This document shows positions 57,707 through 64,000 of a stretch of DNA of 64,000 nucleotides, piece after piece. A program made the translations under genes and the position numbers. This stretch comes from Ignavibacteria bacterium (GTDB lineage Bacteria > Bacteroidota > Ignavibacteria > Tepidaquicellales > Tepidaquicellaceae), in contig JADJTX010000008.1 in NCBI GenBank assembly GCA_016710985.1, positions 1-64,000 on the forward strand, written 5' to 3'. Numbering within the stretch: the first letter of the stretch is position 1; every line of letters begins with the position of its first letter. The notes beneath the pieces are model-generated. The model was not told the origin of the DNA. It made no database searches and worked only from the letters and a program-made list of their open reading frames with translations.

Positions 57707-57928
57707 CTGTCCAAAGTAAATTAATTTTATTTAAAATTCTTTAAAAGAGTTTCTAATTAAACAAAAATGATTCAGCTGAAAAATAACCCTTTGTGATTGA
57801 GTATGTCTCATTTTATTACCACTAAGTCACCAAGACACGAAGGAATACATTTGATAATAAGATTTTCTTTGTGTCTTTGAGTCTTAGTGGTAAAAATGAA
57901 TTTTCATAATAAACTTTTTGGACGGATG
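57707..57928. repeat. nested palindromic element with CTGTCCAAAGTAA ends
   Basis: Left end CTGTCCAAAGTAAA and right end AAACTTTTTGGACGGATG are near-inverted, like the element at 44841. Inside is an inner palindrome (57817-57892): ACCACTAAGTCACCAAGACAC on the left arm and GTGTCTTTGAGTCTTAGTGGT on the right. This inner part resembles the units at 1.5-1.9 kb. Confidence 0.6.
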
Positions 57929-58240
57929 TGTTTAGCTGCTTTTGCTATACAAAAAAGGAGACATGCTTTCAAAAATAAATGCATGCTACTAAAAAAATAA
58001 TGTTGTTTTTTGCAACTTTTAACCATTATTTACGCCAGCCCAGAGGAATTATTTTCTTATTTTTTTCTGTCTGGCTCTGTGTTTAGAATTAAATTTTGTT
58101 TGTAGCTGAGGGCTACGATGTGTAACTCTGTGTCTCTGCTCCTCTGTGGTATATTTTAAATTCGAGATAGTGAACTGTTCTAAATTTATTTTAATTAAAG
58201 TTTGAATTAATTATGTTAAGACTAAAATTATTGGCTCACA
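57929..58240. other. intergenic region before the YCF48-like gene
   Basis: AT-rich, no gene seen. Contains CTGTGTCTCTGCTCCTCTGTGG near 58128, a single arm of the palindrome vocabulary. No promoter box identified. Confidence 0.4.
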
Positions 58241-58246
58241 TTAAAT

Positions 58247-59503
58247 ATGAATGGTATGAAAAATATTATCATTACTTTATATTTTATCTTTCCGGCAATT
58301 TTGCTTTCCCAATGGGATACACAGATCACAGGTACAACAGAAAATCTCAGAACCATTTATTTCGTTAATCCTGTGACCGGTTATGCAGCAGGCGAGAACG
58401 GCAAAATGCTCAGAACAGCAAACGGAGGGAATATCTGGAGCAGTGTAAACACCGGCATTACTCAAAACATTAATTCAATTTATTTCTTCAATGCATCTTC
58501 GGGTATTGCATGCGCTGATGATGGTATCATAATTGCTACTACAAATTCAGGAGCAAACTGGAGCACAATACCAAGCGGTGTAACTGACAACCTTTATTCA
58601 ATTTCCTTTGCAAACTCACGTGGAGTATGCGCGGGTTCAGGTGGTACGCTTTTGTATTCTACAAATTCAGGACTTAACTGGACCATATCTGAGAACGGAT
58701 TTATTTCCACATATTACGGAGCTGATATGTTCTCTGAAAGTTTTTCTTTTGCAGTAGGTGTAAATACAATTTTTCAGCCGCTGACAGCTAAATCAACAAA
58801 TGGCGGAGCAAACTGGACGTTCGGTGTTTTTTATCTTAACGGCAATGAAGGCAATCTGTCTGATGTAAGTTTTATATCCGAAAGTGCTGGTTTTGCGACT
58901 TCAAGAGTATTTGACGGGCAGGGAGGAATTTCGAGGACTACCAACAGCGGTGCAGACTGGACGACGCAATTGTTTCCGCAGCAACTGCACAGCGTTGATT
59001 TTGTCACATCGAACATCGGCTATTGTGTCGGAGAAAACGGTTTGATATTAAAGACTACGACAGAAGGGTTCGGATGGGATAATCAGCCTGGATCATCGGT
59101 AACTTTAAGAAGCGTTCACTTCACGGACAGTATAAACGGATATGCAGCCGGTGACATGGGAAAAATTATTAAGACCACTAACGGAGGACTTTCCGCAATC
59201 GGAGATCCGGTCGGGATCACACCTGATACATTTTTATTATATCAAAACTATCCAAACCCTTTCAATCCCGTGACAGTCATTCGTTATTCAATACCGTCAA
59301 AAGTCAGAGGTCAGACATCAGACGTAAAGCTTGTGATTTATGACAATTTAGGGAAAGAAGTTGCAACATTAGTTAATGAAAAACAAAATGCCGGCGACTA
59401 TTTAGTAACATTTGACGGAAGCAATTTATCGGGCGGGATCTATTATTACAAGATTAATGCAGGAGATTTTTCGGAAGTAAGGAAGATGTTGTTGCTGAAA
59501 TAG
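58247..59503 (+). CDS. secreted YCF48/BNR-repeat protein with type IX sorting domain
   Basis: A 418-residue exported protein. Signal peptide about residues 1-21 (IIITLYFIFPAILLSQ); MKNII at 58256 is an equally good start. Seven or so repeats of about 45 residues with NIYF..AS.G.A....I..T.NSG.NW (for example YFVNPVTGYAAGENGKML, IATTNSGANWSTIPSG) form a YCF48/Hcf136-type propeller. The sorting tail begins NYPNPFNPVTVIRYS and ends VRKMLLLK. Probably surface-exposed; ligand unknown. Confidence 0.82.
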   Translation: MNGMKNIIITLYFIFPAILLSQWDTQITGTTENLRTIYFVNPVTGYAAGENGKMLRTANGGNIWSSVNTGITQNINSIYFFNASSGIACADDGIIIATTNSGANWSTIPSGVTDNLYSISFANSRGVCAGSGGTLLYSTNSGLNWTISENGFISTYYGADMFSESFSFAVGVNTIFQPLTAKSTNGGANWTFGVFYLNGNEGNLSDVSFISESAGFATSRVFDGQGGISRTTNSGADWTTQLFPQQLHSVDFVTSNIGYCVGENGLILKTTTEGFGWDNQPGSSVTLRSVHFTDSINGYAAGDMGKIIKTTNGGLSAIGDPVGITPDTFLLYQNYPNPFNPVTVIRYSIPSKVRGQTSDVKLVIYDNLGKEVATLVNEKQNAGDYLVTFDGSNLSGGIYYYKINAGDFSEVRKMLLLK

Positions 59504-59699
59504 TGACATTTGGCACTATAGTTCAAAGTTAAATGTGATACTTACGCCTGTTCACAAATATTTCCGTTTTGATGATCCGTGACTTCAGATGTTTCTTTAG
59601 CACATCCGGAAACATCATTTATTTTTGTAAAGAGATCTGTTAAAACTAAAGAATCGCGGACAATTATTGCAGAATTATGAGTTAAAACTGCAGATTAAT

Positions 59700-60120
59700 C
59701 TATGAAAATTGGAGAATGGTGTATTAAGACTGCAGAATGGTTTGTGAAGACTGCAGAATGAACTATTGAAATTGTAGAATGAATTATCAAGATTGCAGTT
59801 TGAATTATTAAGATTGCAGTTTGAATTATTAAGATTGCAGTTTGAATTATTAAGATTGCAGTTTGAATTATTAAGATTGCAAAATGAATTATTAAGATTG
59901 CAAAATGAATTATTGAAATTGCTGAATGAATTATCAAGATTGCAGTTTGAATTATTAAGATTGCAAAATGAATTATTGAAATTGCTGAATGAATTATCAA
60001 GATTGCAAAATGAATTATTGAAATTGCAAAATGAATTATTGAAATTGCAGAATGAATTATTGAAATTGCTTAATGAATTATCAAGATTGCAGAATGAACT
60101 ATTGAAACCGCAGAATGATT
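59700..60120. repeat. 21-bp minisatellite (GAATTATTAAGATTGCAGTTT unit)
   Basis: About 18 to 20 units of 21 bp, for example GAATTATTAAGATTGCAGTT and GAATTATTGAAATTGCAAA. The unit length is seven codons, so open frames on both strands run through it (QFELLRL heptads on plus, IIQTAIL on minus), with no start signal or conserved end. It lies in the 770-bp gap between the YCF48-like gene and the MTHFR-like gene. Confidence 0.8.
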
Positions 60121-60159
60121 GTTATTTTAAAGTTTTATCATTGTTCCAAAAATCCGCTA

Positions 60160-60217
60160 TTTTTCCGTTTAATCAGTGTTATCCGTGTTCCTTTTTTTTT
60201 CGTGCACAGAGAGATAA
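60160..60217 (+). repeat. fragment of the 195-bp dispersed element
   Basis: CCGTTTAATCAGTGTTATCCGTGTTCC followed by CGTGCAC matches the right end of the elements at 22713, 36436 and 50111; the left part is missing. Confidence 0.5.
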
Positions 60218-60276
60218 AAAAATTAGTCACAGATTATTCTATTAATCATCTGCATAAATTTTATTATTTTGCACAC

Positions 60277-61209
60277 ATGAAATTAAACGAAAAGATCCGC
60301 AATAAGAAAAGCGGTATATTAACCTATGGTTTTACGCCGCCAAAAGAAAACAATACACCTGAAAAGATCAATGAGATCGCTCAGAGTCACTTAAGCCGAT
60401 TAGGTGATATTGAATCTATCATAGATGCAATAGTTTTGTATGACATTCAGGATGAAAAGGAAAGGATAACCGAGGAACGAACGTTTCCTTTTTTACCAAC
60501 ACTTGATCCGCAGTTTTACAGCGACACTTATCTTGATTCCATTGATAAGCCGAAAATAGTTTACTGGTGTGTGGGAAATTATACAACCGAACAGTTTACT
60601 GAATTAGTTAAGCAGAATCAAAATGACGGCAGTGACAGGTATTATGTCTTCGTAGGCTCAGCTTCCGATATTCCAAATGATCTGCTAAAACTTTCAGAAG
60701 CCTATGAACTTTTTAATAAGCATCAGGTAAATTCAATGCTCGGAGGTGTAGTAATTCCCGAGAGACATAAAGTGCTGAATGATGAACAGCATAGAATCGC
60801 TGACAAAGCAAAGAACGGATGCAGTTTCTTTGTTTCACAGGCAGTTTACAATTTAGAGAATGCAAAGGATTTTCTTTCCGATTATTACTATCACTGTATG
60901 GAAAATAAAACAGAGATCTCCCCTATCATTTTTACACTAACTCCCTGCGGCTCTGAGAAGACAATGCATTTCATGAAATGGCTCGGCATCAGTATTCCCA
61001 AGTGGCTGGAGAATGATCTCAAAAATTCCGAATCAATGCTTAATGATTCAATTGAAATATGCCTCGATATATTTGACAACTTATATAATTTTGCCCTGAA
61101 GAAAAATATTCCGGTTGGCTTTAACATAGAAAGTGTTTCAATCCGGAAGAAAGAGATCGATGCTTCAATTGAACTTACAAAAGAGATCAGTAAACGAATG
61201 AAGAAATAA
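60277..61209 (+). CDS. methylenetetrahydrofolate reductase-like protein
   Basis: A 310-residue TIM-barrel protein of the MTHFR family: GILTYGFTPPK, IVLYDIQDE, GGVVIPERH, GCSFFVSQAVYN and FTLTPCGSEKTM. True MTHFR (MetF) reduces methylene-THF to methyl-THF with FAD; this chain lacks the usual MetF N-terminal block and looks like a shorter relative. A longer frame that runs back through the 21-bp minisatellite is rejected, and ATG 60277 gives a complete domain. The role could be in one-carbon metabolism, but the exact reaction cannot be set. Confidence 0.7.
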   Translation: MKLNEKIRNKKSGILTYGFTPPKENNTPEKINEIAQSHLSRLGDIESIIDAIVLYDIQDEKERITEERTFPFLPTLDPQFYSDTYLDSIDKPKIVYWCVGNYTTEQFTELVKQNQNDGSDRYYVFVGSASDIPNDLLKLSEAYELFNKHQVNSMLGGVVIPERHKVLNDEQHRIADKAKNGCSFFVSQAVYNLENAKDFLSDYYYHCMENKTEISPIIFTLTPCGSEKTMHFMKWLGISIPKWLENDLKNSESMLNDSIEICLDIFDNLYNFALKKNIPVGFNIESVSIRKKEIDASIELTKEISKRMKK

Positions 61210-61335
61210 TAATTAGATATATTTAAAAGCTCAGATAAATTGTTATTTACTTTTAGGAAATTTGTCCAATAGCTTCAACAGATAAATCTGACAGTTACAC
61301 CTTCTCGTAAACTCAGAGTTGTTGTTTAGTGGTCA

Positions 61336-61495
61336 AACCTAAAATCCCGTAGGGATATTATATTGGTAACAAATATTCAAACAAAATTCCAATCCCGTAG
61401 GGATGGAATATGATCAACCGTTATTTCGTCCCTACGGGACTTGTGATGTGTTTCATTTACTGCTACCAATATTTCATCCCTCCGGGATGTTGTTC
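61336..61495. repeat. cluster of ATCCCGTAGGGAT palindromes
   Basis: Four short palindromes: AATCCCGTAGGGAT near 61345 and 61390, CGTCCCTACGGGAC near 61430 and CATCCCTCCGGGATG near 61485. Same type as the elements near 4866 and 9820. They lie in a gene-free gap (61210-61554). Confidence 0.7.
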
Positions 61496-61554
61496 AAGTT
61501 TTAAATTTCAAACAATAAATTTATCCCAAGACTATTTTGATAGGACAAATGTCC

Positions 61555-61682
61555 TTATTTTATCAGGATCATTCTTTTTATTTCCATAAACTCTTCCGTT
61601 TCTATCCTGTAAAAATAAATTCCGCTCGGCAAATCTGCAGCATCAAATTCAACTGAATAATATCCCGGATTCTGCTTAAAAC
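61555..61682 (-). pseudogene. C-terminal sorting-domain remnant cut by a 9-bp array
   Basis: Encodes only the last half of a type IX sorting domain: FKQNPGYYSVEFDAADLPSG followed by IYFYRIET and the end RMILIK. The upstream part (NPFNP start and cargo) is missing and the frame instead enters the GAACTTAAA array. Other tails in this window show what is missing. Best read as the end of a former exported-protein gene. Confidence 0.75.
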
Positions 61683-62045
61683 TTAAAAAGCTCAATGATC
61701 TTAACGAACTTAAAGAACTCAACGAACTTAAAGGACTTAAAGATCTAAACGAACTTAACGAACTTAACGAACTTAAAGAACTTAAAGAACTTAACGAACT
61801 TAAAGAACTTAAAGAACTTAAAGAACTTAAAGAACTTAAAGAACTTAAAGAACTTAAAGAACTTAACAAACTTAACAAACTTAACGAACTTAAAGAACTT
61901 AACGAACTTAAAGACTTAAAGAACTTACACGAACTCAAAGAACTCAAAGAACTCAAAGAACACAAAGAACACAAAGAACTCAAAGAACTCAAAGAACTCA
62001 AAGAACTCAAAGAACTCAACGAACTTAACGAACTTAAAGAACTTA
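61683..62045. repeat. 9-bp minisatellite (GAACTTAAA)
   Basis: Some 35 units of GAACTTAAA, GAACTTAAC or GAACTCAAA. The unit is three codons, so minus-strand frames read Ser-Ser-Leu throughout. It lies between the sorting-domain remnant and the stop codon of the RIO kinase, which it directly abuts. Same type as the rsmI-side repeat at 51425. Confidence 0.8.
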
Positions 62046-62052
62046 AAGAACT

Positions 62053-62895
62053 CTAGTAATCAATCATCCTCAGCAGCCTGTTATAGATCTTTCCCGCATC
62101 CGGATCCAGCTTATGTCTCTTAAAAGATTTACAGAAAGAATTAACATCCTTTAAAAGTATTTCCTTTGCGGCGGTATTGCTGTTGAGTCCTACTACCTGC
62201 GGAAAATCAATTGCGATAGCTTTTCCGTTATGCCACAGAATGTTATAGGTTGAGAAATCTCCGTGAACTCTTCCGGATGAGACTATTGCTTCGAATATTT
62301 TTAATGACTGCCGGAATGCTTCTTCAGCTTCATCCTTCTCTAGAGAAAGATCTGAAAGCCTTTCTGCGGCAATCCCGTCCTCTCCGATGAATTCCATCAT
62401 TACTACAAGCCCGGAGCACGCAACAGGTTTCGGTACGGGTATGCCGGCTTCATACAGGAAATTCATCTGCCTGAATTCTTCCTGAACCCAGAGTATCTGA
62501 TGTGCATCGACTCCGAAAGCTGATCCCTGATCAATTGCTTTCTTAACACGCGCCTCACCAATGAATCTTCCCTGCCTGTAAATATCATCTTTTCTGAATG
62601 AACGCACTCTCAGATCTGTATATATCTTTACAGCAAACAGATCTTCGGCGCATCGTCCAAGATAGACGGAGGCTTCTTTTCCGCTTTTGATAATACTGAT
62701 CAGTTCATCCAGTATTCCCCTGCCTCGGAGTTCTTCAAGGTCAGATGAATTGAAAGATCTGTCAGAGCTCTCATCAGCAGTCAGCTTTCTTACGTTCTGA
62801 CTGCCGGGTGATAATTTTTTTCTTTTTGATTTGAATTTTTCGAAGGTAGTAATTCCTTCTTCTGTTTCTTCGATGTTGTTTAATGTAATTTTCAA
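62053..62895 (-). CDS. RIO-family atypical serine kinase
   Basis: A 280-residue kinase of the RIO1 group. The P-loop is SGKEASVY (71-78), the lysine Lys90 in FAVKIY, the catalytic loop HGDFSTYNIL (211-220) and the metal block AIDFPQ (Asp230), where most kinases have DFG. Bacterial RIO kinases are mostly uncharacterised; archaeal and eukaryotic RIO1 act in ribosome maturation. The frame is intact. Its stop codon abuts the 9-bp repeat array. Confidence 0.88.
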   Translation of the reverse strand: MKITLNNIEETEEGITTFEKFKSKRKKLSPGSQNVRKLTADESSDRSFNSSDLEELRGRGILDELISIIKSGKEASVYLGRCAEDLFAVKIYTDLRVRSFRKDDIYRQGRFIGEARVKKAIDQGSAFGVDAHQILWVQEEFRQMNFLYEAGIPVPKPVACSGLVVMMEFIGEDGIAAERLSDLSLEKDEAEEAFRQSLKIFEAIVSSGRVHGDFSTYNILWHNGKAIAIDFPQVVGLNSNTAAKEILLKDVNSFCKSFKRHKLDPDAGKIYNRLLRMIDY

Positions 62896-62929
62896 TTTTT
62901 TTAGTTTAATTTTAAAAATGCATATAAAA

Positions 62930-62962
62930 AAAGCTGCGGTGCAAGTTCAGCATCCGCAGCTT
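62930..62962 (-). terminator. intrinsic terminator of the short transcription unit
   Basis: Stem AAGCTGCGGATGC / GCACCGCAGCTT (one bulge) followed on the minus strand by seven T's. It closes the unit that starts at the promoter at 63097-63127. Confidence 0.75.
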
Positions 62963-62992
62963 AAAAATTCTGCTTATAATTGAAATATTACT

Positions 62993-63055
62993 TTAAGTGT
63001 AAAGGAATAGGCGGCGGATGTCCGAACTGATATTTCTTATGTTGTTTATTCTCAT
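62993..63055 (-). CDS. tiny open reading frame in a short transcription unit
   Basis: A 20-residue frame (MRINNIRNISSDIRRLFLYT) preceded by a strong ribosome site (AAGGGGGG, about 8 bp before ATG 63055) and between a good promoter and an intrinsic terminator. The neighbouring frame, without a start, reads YENKQHKKYQFGHPPPIP and then a stop at 62988, which is also peptide-like and would need a one-base change near the ATG. No family recognised. It could instead be a leader or small regulatory RNA. Confidence 0.4.
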   Translation of the reverse strand: MRINNIRNISSDIRRLFLYT

Positions 63056-63096
63056 AATGACATCCCCCCTTTCGGAGTAAGTTTAAAAAAGCTTTG

Positions 63097-63127
63097 CAAA
63101 TATAAGTGTGATAATTTAAAATTGCAA
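63097..63127 (-). promoter_or_regulatory. Bacteroidota-type promoter (TTG-N20-TATATTTG)
   Basis: On the minus strand TTG (63125-63127) and TATATTTG (63097-63104) are 20 bp apart, the expected spacing for TTTG-N19/20-TAnnTTTG. This is the best promoter match in the window. It reads toward the tiny frame and the terminator at 62930. Confidence 0.6.
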
Positions 63128-63184
63128 GTTAGAGTTTATGTTTTTAAATTAGGTTGACTGATTTAAAATTGGAAGTAAAAGATA

Positions 63185-63263
63185 GCCACGAATTTCACTA
63201 ATTAGCACGAATTAACAAAATGAATTATTAAAACAATAAGTGCGAATTCGTGTAGTTCGTGGC
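63185..63263. repeat. palindrome with GCCACGAATTTCAC / GTGTAGTTCGTGGC arms
   Basis: Arms GCCACGAATTTCACTAATTAG and GAATTCGTGTAGTTCGTGGC form an imperfect inverted repeat. Same vocabulary as the element at 44841. The rest of the 62.9-63.4 kb gap holds the short unit above and no other gene. Confidence 0.5.
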
Positions 63264-63439
63264 GGGAAAAAAAATCCAAAATTAAAGCAGCCAACTTGTA
63301 TTTATTATAAACTTTAATCAGTGCCGTTCAAATAATTTTTAAAAACTTAAAAGTATTGTTAATATTATCTCATTCAATTTTAAACTCATACTTCGAAATC
63401 ATTTGACTTGAGAAACCATCCCAAATTCCAAATCCAGCC

Positions 63440-64000
63440 CTATCCCATCACTTCATAAATATTCACCGGTATGGTTTTATTTTTCAGACTGACTTCTCCG
63501 ACTTTTTGGCAGTTAAAAGATTCTTTGACTTTATCATAAGCATTTTTGCTGATCAGTATCTGATCCGGTTCGGCTACAGACTGTAGGCGCTGAGCTGTAT
63601 TCACAGTATCACCGATCACTGTATAATCAAGTCTGCGCAAACTTGCAGAACCTATATTTCCTGAGATCATTTCACCGCAGTTAAGACCGATCGCCACTTT
63701 TGGCTTATATGACATATCTGATGATTCAGGAATACTGTTTACATGTGTTCTGACTGACAGACAGGCGTCAATAGCTCTGTCTATATGATAATCACCTCTG
63801 AAGACAGCCATGATCGCGTCACCGATGAATTTATCAACATATCCTCCCTGAGCAATGATCTCTTTCACGATCACATCAAAGTAACTGTTAAGCATACTGA
63901 CAACTTTATCGGGAGCTTCATTTTCACTTATTGAAGTAAAGCCGCAGATATCTATAAATGCAACTGTAGCTTCTATATTTTCACTGACCATTAAAGAGGA
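63440..64000 (-). CDS. adenylate/guanylate cyclase domain, partial
   Basis: The 3-prime end of a gene that runs off the window. The class III cyclase catalytic domain is clear: metal Asp in AFIDICGFTS (residue 14 of the visible part), DKFIGDAIMAVF, GLNCGEMISGNIGS and DYTVIGDTVNTAQRL. It makes cAMP or cGMP; which one cannot be set from the visible part. The visible frame has no membrane or sensor domain; these would be upstream of 64000. It ends at IYEVMG near 63440. Confidence 0.88.
   Translation of the reverse strand, partial: SSLMVSENIEATVAFIDICGFTSISENEAPDKVVSMLNSYFDVIVKEIIAQGGYVDKFIGDAIMAVFRGDYHIDRAIDACLSVRTHVNSIPESSDMSYKPKVAIGLNCGEMISGNIGSASLRRLDYTVIGDTVNTAQRLQSVAEPDQILISKNAYDKVKESFNCQKVGEVSLKNKTIPVNIYEVMG

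Noticed and set aside
59793..60245. Leucine-rich 150-codon frame on plus strand
   Set aside because: It is the 21-bp minisatellite read in frame, followed by unrelated AT-rich sequence; no start signal, and the minus strand is open as well.
61683..62019. Ser-Ser-Leu repeat protein start of the minus-strand frame
   Set aside because: It is the 9-bp array read in frame; only the sorting-domain tail at its end is real protein sequence.
1..64000. rRNA, tRNA and CRISPR loci
   Set aside because: No cloverleaf, rRNA block or direct-repeat array was found by reading intergenic regions; a tRNA search program would settle this.

Overview
The window is a stretch of bacterial chromosome, AT-rich, most likely from an Ignavibacteria-type member of the Bacteroidota/Chlorobiota (FCB) group. 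The main reason is a family of six secreted proteins ending in the same roughly 80-residue C-terminal sorting domain (start NPFNP, end SGIYFYK..K), typical of type IX secretion cargo in that lineage, plus a seventh as a remnant. TAnnTTTG-type promoters and weak Shine-Dalgarno use fit the same group. Taxonomy is inferred; no rRNA or tRNA gene was seen.

Layout. 1-2.0 kb holds no intact gene: a faint WG-repeat remnant, a decayed 42-43 bp tandem array and three tandem palindromic units. 2.0-4.7 kb is a heavily damaged glycine dehydrogenase gene (gcvP). 5.1-9.0 kb (minus) is a tight five-gene sulfur/redox operon: octaheme tetrathionate-reductase-family cytochrome, membrane cytochrome b, two half-size YeeE/YedE transporters and a rhodanese-like protein. 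9.3-13.8 kb has secreted proteins, nuoI and duplicated hairpins. 13.9-21.7 kb (plus) carries a CNNM/CorC protein and then mlaE-pyrB-pyrC-parA-valS; arginase converges on valS. 23-32 kb has a YVTN lipoprotein, two sorting-domain proteins, an HtrA protease, recO, a PfkB kinase, DUF3467, an LptF/G permease and a carboxymuconolactone-decarboxylase-like protein. 32.4-34.7 kb has nuoK-nuoL, then a diheme cytochrome. 35.5-44 kb (minus) is an envelope cluster: two outer-membrane proteins, rsmE, a D15 barrel protein, two tandem DUF2723 glycosyltransferase-like genes and a CoA-binding protein, followed by a CADD/PqqC-like enzyme. 45-59.5 kb mixes secreted repeat proteins with purine nucleoside phosphorylase, TatD, dUTPase, RsmI, CorA, an ion channel and an aminotransferase. 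60-64 kb has an MTHFR-like protein, repeat arrays, a RIO kinase, a tiny-transcript locus and the end of a nucleotide cyclase.

Two features run through the window. First, intergenic DNA is full of palindromic and tandem repeats: a dispersed 195-bp MITE-like element (three copies and a fragment), nested palindromes sharing one inner vocabulary, CCCTACGGG clusters, and 9-bp and 21-bp minisatellites, some of which enter or truncate genes. Second, at least 20 single-base frameshifts break otherwise well-conserved genes; most resolved ones lie in or beside short homopolymers, which points to sequencing or assembly indels rather than gene decay. gcvP is different: it also lacks roughly 80 internal codons.

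Several housekeeping genes (pyrB, pyrC, mlaE, a purine nucleoside phosphorylase, tatD, dut, rsmI, a thioesterase) appear to start with TTG, with in-frame stops ruling out an upstream ATG in the cases checked. The best candidates for new biology are the octaheme/YeeE/rhodanese operon, the CADD-like enzyme with the self-sacrificing residues apparently kept, the short promoter-to-terminator unit at 62.9-63.1 kb, and the modular palindromic repeats.
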